The notes: generated from the letters alone by a model not told the origin. Positions 14,795 to 24,163 are shown, counted from the first letter of the stretch. The stretch is 36,327 bases of DNA from Sedimentisphaerales bacterium (GCA_016930295.1 JAFGHE010000320.1:1-36327), one strand, 5' to 3'. A program made the numbers and translations.

Positions 14795-16189
14795 ATGGCG
14801 AAGATATTGGTGGTTGATGATAAAGAGATGATGCGTGATTCCCTGCAGGCCACGTTGACAAAGGCTCAACACAGTGTTGTGGCAAGTGAGAGTGCGGTTG
14901 CGGCACTGGAGTTATTAAAAAAATCTCCTTTTGATGCAATCATCACGGATTTGAAGATGCCCAGGATGGACGGCCTGGCCTTTCTGGATGCTCTGGGCAA
15001 GATGGATACTGAAGTGCCTGTGGTCATGATGACGGCGTATGCGTCAATCCCTACCGCGGTGGAGGCGATGCGCAAGGGGGCATTTGACTATATTCAAAAA
15101 CCGTTTAATGCCGAGGAAGTGACGTTACTCATCGAGCGGGCCATTGAGCATCATCGTCTGGTCAAGGAGAATGAGGCCTATCAGGTCAATGCCCGCGATT
15201 GGCAGCGTGGTCGTCAGCTTATCGGGAACAGCGGGGCCATGAAAAAAGTCATGGAAAAGATTAAATTACTGGCGCCGACCAGTGCGACGATTCTGATTCG
15301 CGGAGAATCGGGTACCGGTAAGGAACTGGTGGCCCGTGCCATCCATGCCCATAGCCCCCGTGCCAACAAGCCGCTGCTTTGTGTTAATTGTGCCGCTTTA
15401 AGCAGTTCCCTGTTGGAGAGTGAATTATTTGGTCATGAAAAAGGCGCATTCACCGGTGCGGATAATACGCGTAAAGGGCGTTTTGAACTGGCCGACGGCG
15501 GAACCATTTTACTGGATGAGATCAGCGAAATGGATCTGCAGTTACAGGCCAAGTTGCTGCGTGTTTTACAGGAGAGAGAGTTTGAGCGGGTCGGCAGCAG
15601 TATCACTCGTCAGGTTGATGTACGGGTATTGGCCACTACCAATCGTGATCTGGCCCTGTGGTGCCGGGAAGAAAGATTTCGTGAAGATTTATATTATCGA
15701 CTTAATGTGGTTCCCATTGAACTCCCTTCGCTGCGGGAAAGAGTGGATGATGACCTGGAAAGCCTGTGTGAATATTTTCTCCGCAGGATTGCCGACCGGG
15801 AAGGGGCGGAATTAACCGTACTGGATTCGGCCATTATCGAGAGGCTGAAAAAGTATCATTGGCCCGGGAATGTGCGGGAACTGGAAAATTTAATGGAACG
15901 GGTAGCCATTCTGGGCACTTCGGAGATTCATCCATCGTTGCTGTTAAACGATACTCATTCCCGGCAGGTTTCAGGCAGCGCAGAGCAGGAGGATGAAGCA
16001 TCCGATATTAATGCCATTGAGGAATGTAAGACCCTGGCGGATATGGAACGAGTGATGATAGAACAGACCCTGGAGAAATATGACGGTCACAGGCAGAAAA
16101 CGGCCCATGCTTTAGGGATAGGAGTGAGGACACTGGGTTTGAAGTTGAAGCGATGGAAGGCCCAGGAATCCTCTGCATTAGGCAGGTAG
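14795..16189 (+). CDS. flrC: Sigma-54-dependent flagellar response regulator, FlrC/FlgR-like
   Basis: 464 residues in three domains. The receiver (1-118) has acidic residues D8/D9 and phospho-site D52 in IITDLKMPRMDG, with KPF following. The AAA+ domain (about 142-375) has Walker A GESGTGKE (170-177), the sigma-54-contacting GAFTGA loop (217-222), Walker B ILLDE (238-242) and WPGNVRELENL. The Fis-type helix-turn-helix is at the C-terminus (about 425-460, HRQKTAHALGIGVRTLGLKL). It activates RNA polymerase-sigma-54 at flagellar promoters; a near-consensus -24/-12 promoter lies 275 bases downstream, before flgB. AAGGAAG is 8-9 bases before the ATG. Paired with the preceding kinase. AtoC/NtrC family in general, FlrC/FlgR by context. 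Confidence 0.92.
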   Translation: MAKILVVDDKEMMRDSLQATLTKAQHSVVASESAVAALELLKKSPFDAIITDLKMPRMDGLAFLDALGKMDTEVPVVMMTAYASIPTAVEAMRKGAFDYIQKPFNAEEVTLLIERAIEHHRLVKENEAYQVNARDWQRGRQLIGNSGAMKKVMEKIKLLAPTSATILIRGESGTGKELVARAIHAHSPRANKPLLCVNCAALSSSLLESELFGHEKGAFTGADNTRKGRFELADGGTILLDEISEMDLQLQAKLLRVLQEREFERVGSSITRQVDVRVLATTNRDLALWCREERFREDLYYRLNVVPIELPSLRERVDDDLESLCEYFLRRIADREGAELTVLDSAIIERLKKYHWPGNVRELENLMERVAILGTSEIHPSLLLNDTHSRQVSGSAEQEDEASDINAIEECKTLADMERVMIEQTLEKYDGHRQKTAHALGIGVRTLGLKLKRWKAQESSALGR

Positions 16190-16546
16190 AAATTACTTGT
16201 ATAGGCGCAATTATTGCCGAGATAAAAATTTAAAATGTATATGTATTTTGAAATGAAAATCATTTTTAAAGTTAAGAAGATGCATTCGATGAGTCAAAGG
16301 AGAAACACTTAACGCGTGTTAATGATGTAACGTAGTTTTTTGAAAGTAGTTATAGTTATTATCAAGAGAATGGATTTTTGGTATTAAAGAATGCGATGAA
16401 GCAGGATGAGACAAAACGGAATTAAAAATGGAAGAGCGGTGTGGGCGGGCCAGAAAGAATTTAATGGCACAGGATTTGCTTATTGATAATTGCTGATGTC
16501 TGTATCGCCAGAGAAATTGGCCAGAAAGAGTAAATAAGGAAAAAAG
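16190..16546. promoter_or_regulatory. Regulatory spacer before flgB
   Basis: 357 bases without a gene, AT-rich. It carries the sigma-54 promoter listed next and leaves about 275 bases upstream of it for activator binding, in line with enhancer-type control by the preceding response regulator. I see no unambiguous repeated activator site. Confidence 0.6.
16465..16480 (+). promoter_or_regulatory. Sigma-54 promoter for the flgBC-fliEFGHIJ operon
   Basis: TGGCACAGGATTTGCT matches the -24/-12 consensus TGGCAC-N5-TTGCW at every position, with the required 10 bases between GG and GC. Transcription would start near 16490, about 55 bases before the flgB ATG. Confidence 0.85.
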
Positions 16547-16984
16547 ATGTTCATAGAAGGATTGCTAAATCGTGGTTCATTGCCGGTTTTGGAACAGGTG
16601 ATGAGTTTTACCCAGACGCGCCACGAGGTTCTGGCCAATAATATCAGCAATATAGATACGGTCGGCTATACCATGAAGGATTTGCCTGTAGAAGAGTTTT
16701 TTACCGAGTTGCATCGAGCCGTTACCCGTCGTGACGGCCAGGCAGGCAATGACTCCCTGGAATTGCAGTCAACCCGTCATCTGCAATGGGACAGTCGCGG
16801 GCGTCTTCAGGCCAGTCCGATGGAGATCGAAGATAATAATATTTTATTTCATGATAGTAATAATCGTTTTGTGGAAAAACAGATGTCCGAGATGAGCAAA
16901 AACGCCATGCTTCACAATGTTGTGAGCGAGATATTGAAAGTGAAGTATAATGGGTTGCGGACGGCGATCAGTGGCAAGCTATAA
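16547..16984 (+). CDS. flgB: Flagellar proximal rod protein FlgB
   Basis: 145 residues, of normal length. The N-terminal rod motif SFTQTRHEVLANNISNIDTVGYTMKDLPVEEF and the C-terminal helix (EKQMSEMSKNAMLHNVVSEI) form the D0 coiled coil common to rod and hook proteins. It is exported without a cleaved signal and builds the rod base next to FliE/FliF. AAGGA is 8 bases before the ATG. First gene after the sigma-54 promoter, followed by flgC after 21 bases. Confidence 0.95.
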   Translation: MFIEGLLNRGSLPVLEQVMSFTQTRHEVLANNISNIDTVGYTMKDLPVEEFFTELHRAVTRRDGQAGNDSLELQSTRHLQWDSRGRLQASPMEIEDNNILFHDSNNRFVEKQMSEMSKNAMLHNVVSEILKVKYNGLRTAISGKL

Positions 16985-17005
16985 TAATTAGGATTAGTAT
17001 AAACG

Positions 17006-17404
17006 ATGTTTAATTCTATTGACATATCGACATCCGCCCTGGTGGCCCAGCGTATTCGCATGAATACCTGTGCCATGAATATGGCGAACATCGATACCAT
17101 AGAGACTCCGGAAGGCGGGCCTTATCAGCGCCGCAGTGTGATATTCCACAGTGGTCAGAATACGAACGACCGATCGGACCAGGGAGTGCATGTGGCCCGA
17201 ATAGAAAAACAGCCCGTGTTTCGCACGATATATGATCCCGCGAATCCATATGCGGACGAGAACGGCTACGTGAAGCTGCCCGGTATCGATCAGATGACGG
17301 AGATGGTTAATATGATGGAAGCGCAGCGGGCTTATGAAGCGAATATTACGGCTTTTGAAGTAAGCAAGTCGTTATTGAACACTTCGCTAAGGCTGCTGGC
17401 ATAG
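17006..17404 (+). CDS. flgC: Flagellar proximal rod protein FlgC
   Basis: 132 residues. It begins FNSIDISTSALVAQRIRMNT with the rod motif NMANIDTIETPEGGPYQRR, and ends MTEMVNMMEAQRAYEANITA plus FEVSKSLLNTSLRLLA, the usual FlgC terminus. It follows FlgB in rod assembly. The central region is short, as is normal for FlgC. One oddity: the usual N-x-A-N-I/L motif reads NMANI with IDTIETP in place of the more common NSTRTP. The Shine-Dalgarno is weak (AGGAT about 12 bases upstream). Confidence 0.95.
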   Translation: MFNSIDISTSALVAQRIRMNTCAMNMANIDTIETPEGGPYQRRSVIFHSGQNTNDRSDQGVHVARIEKQPVFRTIYDPANPYADENGYVKLPGIDQMTEMVNMMEAQRAYEANITAFEVSKSLLNTSLRLLA

Positions 17405-17515
17405 AAAAGTTTTTATTACCCGGGCGGGTATGCGAAGTGACAAGACGTTTTAAAAAAACAAGAGAAAATGACTAAAGAACAAGATATTTTAAGACATGTA
17501 ATACTGGTATAAGAT

Positions 17516-17827
17516 ATGGTAGAAAACTATAATTCAATTAATACCGGACGGATCATTTCACCGAACCAGGAACTGAATCGCGGGCAGAAGTCGGGCGCCT
17601 CTGAGCAGGGCGATTTTAAGAATCTGCTGATGAAGAGTATTGATGAGGTGAATCGTCTGCAGGCTGAGGCGGACCAGGCTACGGTGAACTTAACCACGGG
17701 CAAGACCAATAATGTGGCGGAGGTATTTACAGCCATTAATAAAGCGGAGATTGCCTTTAAGACGTTGATGCAGATTCGTAACAAGCTGATGGAGGCGTAT
17801 GACGAAGTGAAACAAATGAGAGTTTAA
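17516..17827 (+). CDS. fliE: Flagellar MS ring-rod junction protein FliE
   Basis: 103 residues. The conserved part runs from DFKNLLMKSIDEVNRLQAEA through LTTGKTNNVAEVFTAINKAE to TLMQIRNKLMEAYDEVKQMR, the standard FliE core joining the MS ring to the rod. The first 35 residues are polar and disordered. The 111-base gap after flgC is larger than elsewhere in the operon but shows no clear promoter. No good Shine-Dalgarno is seen before the ATG. Confidence 0.95.
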   Translation: MVENYNSINTGRIISPNQELNRGQKSGASEQGDFKNLLMKSIDEVNRLQAEADQATVNLTTGKTNNVAEVFTAINKAEIAFKTLMQIRNKLMEAYDEVKQMRV

Positions 17828-17887
17828 TTGTACGAGAGGATGAGATTAGGAAAGATTTTATAAGAAAGGACTAAGAGGCAACTGGAA

Positions 17888-19588
17888 ATGGAGTTCCTAC
17901 GCCGAATCATAAAGCAAATACAAGCCCAGTTAAAAGGTCTGAGATTTACCGATAAGCTGGCTGTCGGTCTTCTGCTGATCATTATCTGCGGAGCCGTGTT
18001 ATGGATGGTCAATTATTCCTCTCGTCAGGAGGAAGTACCCCTGCTGGACCAGGCCTTTGCAGAGGATGCCCGGGGTCGGATTATTCAGCGGCTGGAAAGT
18101 TGGAACGAGAAATATCGAGTTGAGGGAGATCGTATCATTGTGCCGGTTTCGCGTCGGGCGGACCTGGTGGCCTTGTTATCTTATGAAGAGTTGATGCCGG
18201 AAGATACCTCGGTCGGGTGGCAGAGTATTTTGCAGGACACCAATGTCTGGACGCCGGAATCAGTACGGGATAAAAAGGATAAGATAGTTTTGCAGGTAGA
18301 ACTGGCGCGTACCATAGCGAAATTCCCGGGCGTACGGAAGGCCGATGTATTCATCAATACGGGTGGTAAGCGAACACTCAGTAATCACTTGCCTGCCGCC
18401 TCTGCATCGGTGGCGGTGCAGACCTCGGGAGCGGTATCCAACAAGCGTAAGCTGGCATCTTCGATAGCGGCTACGGTCAGTGCGGCCAATAATCGCATGA
18501 AGCGGGAGAATATCACGGTTACGATAGATGGCGAGCTGGTGCCGGTGGCGCCCAAGGGTCAGGAGTTATCGTCGGATTATATTGAGCGTTTGGTGGTATG
18601 GGAAGAGCGATATCGCAAGAAGATTTTAGATGCCCTGCCTCCGGGCATCAATGCCCGCATACAGGTGGATGCCAAATTACATAACACGCGAGTCCGGACG
18701 CAGAGTCACAAGATTGCTGATGAGGGTGAAGGCACATTGGTGGCGACCATTGATCAGACCTCCCGGGAGACCAACAGCAACAATGTTCAGCGGAACGAGG
18801 AACCCGGTCTGGTGGCCAATGCCTCGGAGTCGGCCCGGAGTAATTCCGGTAATACACAGACTGATACAACCGAGGATTCCACCAAAAAGAATACGGTGCT
18901 GGAAGGGTGGACGGATACCGTGGAGGAGACCCCGGAAGGGGGGATATCCAAGAAGGATTTAACCGCGGTGGTCAGCATACCAAACTTATATTTTGAAAGT
19001 ATTGCCAAACAGTTGGCCGGCAATGATGCCCAGCCGGACCAGGCTGCGGTGGAAACCGTTATGGAGATGGAGATCCCCAAACTCAAACAGATCGTGATGC
19101 GTGCGATTGGCCTGGCAGATTCTCAGTATGAAAACAATGTGGTGGTGGAATCCTATTGGGCCGACGGCACATCGTCGGATCTTCCGGGATTACCCGGTAT
19201 GGGCGGACCCGGCGGAGAGGGAACTCCGGAAGCTTTTTCCATTCAGGGAGTTACCCGTCAGTACGGCAAACATATTGGCGTGTCTGCTTTGGCATTACTG
19301 TCGATGGTATTTGTCTTAAGGATGGTGCGCAAGGCTTCCGTGCAGACTGATTATACGGAGGAAGAAAGCACTATGATGATGGGCGGCCAGAGACCGCTGG
19401 ATGCCCTGAGTGTGGATGATACCAATATTGTGGACGGCCAGGAAGCGAGCGGATTATTAGCCGGTGTCGAACTGGATGATGAAGCCGTGCGTTCGCAGCA
19501 GGTATTGCAGCAGATTCGGGATATGGTCCAGGAAGCGCCGGAAGTGGCCGCGAATCTGATAGATAAATGGATGAAACAGGATGCCTAG
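17888..19588 (+). CDS. fliF: Flagellar MS-ring protein FliF
   Basis: 566 residues, of normal length. Membrane segment 1 at about 24-43 (LAVGLLLIIICGAVLWMVNY), ring-building motifs in the periplasmic part (QVELARTIAKFPGVRKADVF, ASVAVQT), a variable polar loop (about 290-355, rich in N, T, E), YCCF-type core (TAVVSIPNLYFESIAKQ), membrane segment 2 at about 461-480 (GVSALALLSMVFVLRMV), and a cytoplasmic C-terminal helix (QQVLQQIRDMVQEAPEVAAN with LIDKWMKQ) that binds FliG. Forms the MS ring housing the export gate. It starts 60 bases after fliE; GAGGCAAC is the only upstream purine-rich candidate. Confidence 0.96.
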   Translation: MEFLRRIIKQIQAQLKGLRFTDKLAVGLLLIIICGAVLWMVNYSSRQEEVPLLDQAFAEDARGRIIQRLESWNEKYRVEGDRIIVPVSRRADLVALLSYEELMPEDTSVGWQSILQDTNVWTPESVRDKKDKIVLQVELARTIAKFPGVRKADVFINTGGKRTLSNHLPAASASVAVQTSGAVSNKRKLASSIAATVSAANNRMKRENITVTIDGELVPVAPKGQELSSDYIERLVVWEERYRKKILDALPPGINARIQVDAKLHNTRVRTQSHKIADEGEGTLVATIDQTSRETNSNNVQRNEEPGLVANASESARSNSGNTQTDTTEDSTKKNTVLEGWTDTVEETPEGGISKKDLTAVVSIPNLYFESIAKQLAGNDAQPDQAAVETVMEMEIPKLKQIVMRAIGLADSQYENNVVVESYWADGTSSDLPGLPGMGGPGGEGTPEAFSIQGVTRQYGKHIGVSALALLSMVFVLRMVRKASVQTDYTEEESTMMMGGQRPLDALSVDDTNIVDGQEASGLLAGVELDDEAVRSQQVLQQIRDMVQEAPEVAANLIDKWMKQDA

Positions 19589-19634
19589 ATAAAGCATGGC
19601 ACTCGATTGGATTATGAATTAATCGAATTAAACT

Positions 19635-20648
19635 ATGTTAGATGTAAATGAAATACCGGGCATGAGAAAATCGGCGATTGTATTGCTTTCGCTGGGAAAG
19701 GATATCGCCGCCAGCGTGGTCAGCCGTATGGATCGCGAGCAGATTGAAGAGGTTTCGCGACAACTGGCCGAACTGCAGGGTGTGACTCCGCAGGAGCAGG
19801 ATCTGGTACTGGAGGAATTTTATAATCTGGCCATGGCGCACAGTTATATGGAGCAGGGTGGATTAGCCTATGCCCAGGCATTATTGGAAAAAAGTTTATC
19901 ACCCAACGAGGCGGCTGAGATATTGAAACAGGTGACCCAGACCATCCAGCAGACTCCGTTCCAGTTTTTGCTGAAAGCGGAGGCGGAGAATGTGTTGACC
20001 TTTATCCAGGATGAGCATCCGCAGACCATAGCATTAATACTGGCGCATCTGGGAGCGCAGAAGTCGGCTGAAATTTTGATGGGATTGTCCCAGCAAAAAC
20101 AGACCGAGGTGATTAAGCGGATAGCCGCTATGGATCAGACGAATCCGGAAGTTATCAAGGAAGTGGAAAAGGGTCTGGAGAGCCGTCTTAGTGATATTGT
20201 TTCCCAGACATTTGATAAGGCCGGCGGCGTTGATGCGGCGGCGGCCATTCTGAACCTGGCGGATCGATCCACCGAGAAAGGGATTCTGGAGAGTCTGGAA
20301 ACCGACGATCCCGACCTGGTGGAACAGATACGAAGACTTATGTTTGTGTTTGAAGATATTATGCTGGTAAATGACAAGGGTATTCAGGCGGTGCTCAAAG
20401 AGGTTGATAATGATGAGCTGGCCCTGGCGCTGAAGACGGCCAGTGATGATCTGAAAGATAAGATATTCCATAATATGTCCGAGCGAGCCTCTCAGTTGAT
20501 TAGGGAGGATATGGAATACATGGGTCCGGTCCGGTTGAGTGATGTGGAAGCCGCGCAGCAGAAGATAGTAGATATTGTGCGTCGTCTGGAGGATGCCGGT
20601 GAGATTATTATCACCGGTCGAGGCGGCGATTCCGAACTGGTGGTCTGA
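19635..20648 (+). CDS. fliG: Flagellar motor switch protein FliG
   Basis: 337 residues, all three FliG domains present: the N-terminal FliF-binding part (IPGMRKSAIVLLSLGKDIAA), the middle domain with EHPQTIALILAHL, and the C-terminal torque domain with EDIMLVNDKGIQAVLKEVDN followed by the charged LKTASDDLKDKIFHNMSERA and SQLIREDMEYMGPVRLSDVE. The charged residues that face the stator in the torque helix are kept. It joins FliF to the C ring. No Shine-Dalgarno is evident before the ATG, although protein length and start fit the family. Confidence 0.96.
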   Translation: MLDVNEIPGMRKSAIVLLSLGKDIAASVVSRMDREQIEEVSRQLAELQGVTPQEQDLVLEEFYNLAMAHSYMEQGGLAYAQALLEKSLSPNEAAEILKQVTQTIQQTPFQFLLKAEAENVLTFIQDEHPQTIALILAHLGAQKSAEILMGLSQQKQTEVIKRIAAMDQTNPEVIKEVEKGLESRLSDIVSQTFDKAGGVDAAAAILNLADRSTEKGILESLETDDPDLVEQIRRLMFVFEDIMLVNDKGIQAVLKEVDNDELALALKTASDDLKDKIFHNMSERASQLIREDMEYMGPVRLSDVEAAQQKIVDIVRRLEDAGEIIITGRGGDSELVV

Positions 20649-20675
20649 TGAGACTATAGCAAAAGGTACCCGTAG

Positions 20676-21392
20676 ATGGTATTACTCAAAGCGACAGAAT
20701 TTGAAAACAAAAACGCTCAGAAGAAGCGATTCAATCTGAGCGATATCGCGGCGGAAGCCCAGGCCATGCTCGATGGTGCGCAGCGTGAATGTGAAAGAAT
20801 ATTGGCCCAGGCCGGTCAGCAGGCTCAGGAGATAAAGGAAAAGGCCCGGCAGGAAGGGTATCAGCAGGGTCAGGAAAAGGGACTGGAGGAGGGCCGCCAA
20901 GAGGGTCATGAGCAGGCTCTGGGTGAAGCTCGAGAGACGTTTGCCCGGGACAGTGTAAACACTCTGAAGGCCCTGAAGGAGATTTGTGAGGAGTTTAATC
21001 GAAATAAGGAGCGCCTGCTTTGGCAGGCTCAGCAGGAGACGGTACAACTGGCATTGGCCATTTCCGAGAAAGTAATTAAGCAGCAGGCCCGGCAGAATCC
21101 GGAGATTACGATTGCCAATATCAAGGAGGCACTGGAGTTCATCACTTCGGATACCAATGTCATAATTAATGTTAATTCCCGTGATTTGGAACATCTGGAA
21201 CAGATGGCAGGTAAGAATGAGGACGTTTGGGGACACTATAGTCATATTGAAATCAAAGCTGACGAAGGGATAACAGCCGGCGGGTGCCGTCTTTGTACTC
21301 CACAGGGTCAAATTGACGGCCAGTTGGAAACACAGATTGAACGTATTTCGCAGGAACTGTTAATGAAGGAGCATACGGTGACGGACGATTAG
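20676..21392 (+). CDS. fliH: Flagellar export ATPase regulator FliH
   Basis: 238 residues. An early helical region is rich in Q, E and A, with the stretch GYQQGQEKGLEEGRQEGHEQ showing the glycine-spaced (A/G)xxxG-type repeat that is characteristic of FliH. The C-terminal half (LALAISEKVIKQQARQNPEI, ECHYSHIEIKADEGITAGGC-like segment HIEIKADEGITAGGCRL) matches the FliH/V-ATPase subunit E fold. It forms the stalk holding FliI at the C ring. It starts 27 bases after fliG and is followed by fliI. Confidence 0.93.
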   Translation: MVLLKATEFENKNAQKKRFNLSDIAAEAQAMLDGAQRECERILAQAGQQAQEIKEKARQEGYQQGQEKGLEEGRQEGHEQALGEARETFARDSVNTLKALKEICEEFNRNKERLLWQAQQETVQLALAISEKVIKQQARQNPEITIANIKEALEFITSDTNVIINVNSRDLEHLEQMAGKNEDVWGHYSHIEIKADEGITAGGCRLCTPQGQIDGQLETQIERISQELLMKEHTVTDD

Positions 21393-21416
21393 GCCGTCCC
21401 CGTTGCGCGGTACTTT

Positions 21417-22856
21417 ATGGTAGAAACCAGTGACAATCTGCAGGCACGATTAAATACGGTCAGACACACTCTGTCGATGGAGATTCAGGGACGGATTTCG
21501 GCATTGACAGGTTTGACGGTTGAGGTCAGGGATTTTGCCGCTCCGCTGGGAGCCCAGTGCAGGATAGTGACCAGAAATAATACGGACATTCCGGCGGAAG
21601 TAATTGGTTTTCGCAATAACGTTTCGATTCTGATGCCTTTGGCGGAAATGACAGGTATCGCTTGTGGTGATTGGGTCACCTGTAATCAGGCGCGAGCCCA
21701 GGTTCCCGTGGGAGAGAATTTATTGGGTCGCATACTTAACGGAGCGGGAGAACCCATTGACGGGCAGGGCCCCTTGCTGTGTCCGGCCTGCCGGTCGGTG
21801 GTAGCCGAACCGCTGCGAGCGATGAAGCGCAAGCGTATCGATTCGGCATTAGGGACTGGAATCCGGGCGATAGATACCATGATGACCTGCGGTCGTGGTC
21901 AGCGAATGGGTATCTTCAGCGGGCCGGGAGTCGGTAAGAGTGTCCTTCTGGGAATGATTGCCCGTTATACATCGGCGGATGTGAATGTTATAGGTTTAGT
22001 GGGCGAGCGCGGCCGGGAGGTGAGAGAGTTTATAGAGAAAGATCTGGGGCCGGAAGGACTATCACGCTCGGTCGTGGTAGTGAGTACCTCCGACGAGCCG
22101 GCCCCGATTCGGGTCCGGGCCGGTTTTATTGCAGCGACACTTGCCGAGTATTTCCGCGATCAGGGCAAAGATGTTCTTTTATTAATGGATTCCGTTACGC
22201 GTATTGCCATGGCACAGCGTCAGATCGGTCTGGCCCTGGGTGAGCCGCCGGCCACACGCGGATATACGCCCAGTGTTTTTGCCCTGTTACCGCGGTTACT
22301 GGAGCGCAGCGGTCGAGGCGAAATGGGCAGTATTACCGGCTTTTACAGTGTGCTGGTGGAAGGTGATGATATCAGTGAACCGATCTCGGATTCGTTACGC
22401 GGTATTCTGGACGGTCACCTGTGGTTATCGCGTAACCTGGCGAATCGGGGGCACTATCCGGCGATTGATATTCTGGAAAGTATCAGCCGGGTGATGCCGG
22501 ATATTGTCGATGGCAGGCACAGGCAATACGCTCAATTGATAGTGCAACTGACAGCCGTATATCGGGACATTGAAGACCTGGTGAATATTGGCGCCTATGC
22601 GATGGGGACCAGTCCTGAATATGACCTGGCGGTTCAATCGCGAGACTCGATCAACCGTTTTTTGCAACAGGTCATTGAGGAAGGTATTCCTTACGACCAG
22701 GCTTTAAAGGAGTTGGAGGCATTGGCCAACGGTATAAATGCCAATAAGCCCAAAACCGCGAACGTCCCGTTACCGGGCCAGGGGCAAACGAGTAAAGAAA
22801 ATGCAGGACCGCTTCAGACGGCGGCCGGTTTGGACAGGATGCTGGCCGGCGTATAG
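21417..22856 (+). CDS. fliI: Flagellum-specific export ATPase FliI
   Basis: 479 residues, F1-beta-like. Walker A GPGVGKSV (169-176), the catalytic-glutamate segment VGERGREVREFIEKDLG, Walker B VLLLMDSVTRIAMAQRQIGL, the EPPATRGYTPSVFALLPRLL motif and the C-terminal AYAMGTSPEYDLAVQSRDSI are all intact. Hexameric ATPase that unloads chaperones and energises export with FliH and FliJ. It has about 35 polar residues beyond the usual end (from NKPKTANVPLPG), a modest C-terminal extension. It starts 24 bases after fliH; no clear Shine-Dalgarno, so coupling to fliH translation is likely. Confidence 0.97.
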   Translation: MVETSDNLQARLNTVRHTLSMEIQGRISALTGLTVEVRDFAAPLGAQCRIVTRNNTDIPAEVIGFRNNVSILMPLAEMTGIACGDWVTCNQARAQVPVGENLLGRILNGAGEPIDGQGPLLCPACRSVVAEPLRAMKRKRIDSALGTGIRAIDTMMTCGRGQRMGIFSGPGVGKSVLLGMIARYTSADVNVIGLVGERGREVREFIEKDLGPEGLSRSVVVVSTSDEPAPIRVRAGFIAATLAEYFRDQGKDVLLLMDSVTRIAMAQRQIGLALGEPPATRGYTPSVFALLPRLLERSGRGEMGSITGFYSVLVEGDDISEPISDSLRGILDGHLWLSRNLANRGHYPAIDILESISRVMPDIVDGRHRQYAQLIVQLTAVYRDIEDLVNIGAYAMGTSPEYDLAVQSRDSINRFLQQVIEEGIPYDQALKELEALANGINANKPKTANVPLPGQGQTSKENAGPLQTAAGLDRMLAGV

Positions 22857-22877
22857 GAAAAGAGTATAAAACGACAG

Positions 22878-22895
22878 TCCCGATCGGCATCGGGA
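22878..22895. terminator. Short GC-rich hairpin after fliI, weak terminator at best
   Basis: TCCCGAT-CGGC-ATCGGGA forms a 7-bp stem with a 4-base loop, 22 bases after the fliI stop, but the following bases (AATACAATG) have no T-run. It may attenuate or protect the transcript rather than end it. Confidence 0.35.
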
Positions 22896-22969
22896 AATAC
22901 AATGTTGAGTATGGTGATATGAACGTTGTTAAGCATAAACAGGAACTCTGATATCCAAGTGACAATCGC

Positions 22970-23422
22970 ATGAAGAATTTTCATTTCAGATTACATACTT
23001 TATTACGGCTGCGAAAACAGCAAGAGGACCAGAAGAAACGAATTGTTGGTGATCTGGTTTCTGAGATTAACGAATATCAGCGGCAGGCCCTGGAAATGGC
23101 ACAGGCCATAAAGAATGAGGGTCAGATACTCAGGCATTATTTGCAGAACGAGGTGGATGTGGACTGGATTGCTCATTACCACCGTTATGTGTCAGTTCTG
23201 CAGCAGTGCATTGCACAGAAGATTGAAAATGTGAGTCAGGTACAGCAGAAGTTGAGCCTGGCGCGTCAGGAGCTGGCGGAAGCGGCCCGCCAGACAAAAA
23301 TTCTGGAAAAGCTTCGGGAGAAATTAAAGGCGCGCCATGACCAGGAGGTCAAGAAGATGGAAAGCCGGGAAATTGACGAGATAGGAACCAATGTATATCT
23401 TCGTTCGCGGACTTCAGCGTAG
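22970..23422 (+). CDS. fliJ: Flagellar export protein FliJ
   Basis: 150 residues, a two-helix coiled coil. It starts FHFRLHTLLRLRKQQEDQKK, the standard FliJ beginning, and its long helices (QQCIAQKIENVSQVQQKLSL, KILEKLREKLKARHDQEVKK) resemble the F1 gamma coiled coil. The C-terminal ESREIDEIGTNVYLR matches the usual end. It acts as the central stalk and chaperone-escort factor of the FliHIJ ATPase. It lies 113 bases after fliI, with a small hairpin in the gap. Confidence 0.92.
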   Translation: MKNFHFRLHTLLRLRKQQEDQKKRIVGDLVSEINEYQRQALEMAQAIKNEGQILRHYLQNEVDVDWIAHYHRYVSVLQQCIAQKIENVSQVQQKLSLARQELAEAARQTKILEKLREKLKARHDQEVKKMESREIDEIGTNVYLRSRTSA

Positions 23423-23448
23423 GAGAACAGTTAATTAAAGATTGAAGT

Positions 23449-24123
23449 ATGGGTAAGACATTTATTATAGCTTTGATGATTCTTTTTGTGGTGAATAGTC
23501 TGGCACTGCTGGGATTGATGGGTTATGGCGCGGCAACCGGGCGGTTTGACCAGGAAAAACGGCAGCAGTATCTGGCCACGTGGCGGGGCGAGAAGCTGGT
23601 ATCGCCTCCGCCGGAAGAGCAGGCAAAGGAGGAAGAGGAGCCGACCCAGGAGACCGGAACCAAGATTCTGGCAGCGCAACTGGAGCGTGAGATAATAAAT
23701 CGCGAATTGCAATTGTATGCTCAGCAGTTGCGGGATAAGGAATTTACCATTACCGTAGCCCGGGATAAATTACAAAAAGATTTGCTGGAGCTACAATCCC
23801 GGCGTGATGAATTTCAGGACGAAGTGACTCAAAGGAACGAAAAAGCCCGGGAAGAGGGTTTTCAGAAGGCCTTAAGAAATTATTCCACAATGAAGGCCAA
23901 ATATGTCAAAGACGATTTCATGCAGATGGAGGATAAGGATGTAGTGCGTTATCTTACCGCCATGAAGCCGGATGTGGCGACCGCTATTCTGGAACGGTTT
24001 AAAACACCGGAAGAGATGGCCAAGCGACTGCGTGTTATGCAATTATTGGAAGAAGAAGGTATTATCGACATTAATCAGAACAGGAACGTGAGCAGCAATT
24101 CGACAGATATTGGAAATAGTTAA
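23449..24123 (+). CDS. MotE-like flagellar coiled-coil protein with MgtE-N-type domain
   Basis: 224 residues. One N-terminal membrane segment (about 4-28, TFIIALMILFVVNSLALLGL), a proline/glutamate-rich linker (50-68), a long coiled coil (about 75-150) and a C-terminal MgtE-N-like domain (DVVRYLTAMKPDVATAILER, then FKTPEEMAKRL). Proteins with this layout are regularly encoded between fliJ and fliK; named examples (MotE, FlbB) help the stator or motor assemble. A periplasmic coiled coil at the motor is the likely role here. It follows fliJ by 26 bases. Confidence 0.75.
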   Translation: MGKTFIIALMILFVVNSLALLGLMGYGAATGRFDQEKRQQYLATWRGEKLVSPPPEEQAKEEEEPTQETGTKILAAQLEREIINRELQLYAQQLRDKEFTITVARDKLQKDLLELQSRRDEFQDEVTQRNEKAREEGFQKALRNYSTMKAKYVKDDFMQMEDKDVVRYLTAMKPDVATAILERFKTPEEMAKRLRVMQLLEEEGIIDINQNRNVSSNSTDIGNS

Positions 24124-24163
24124 GGTTTAACAGTTTAGCAATATACAGATAGAAGAATTAATT

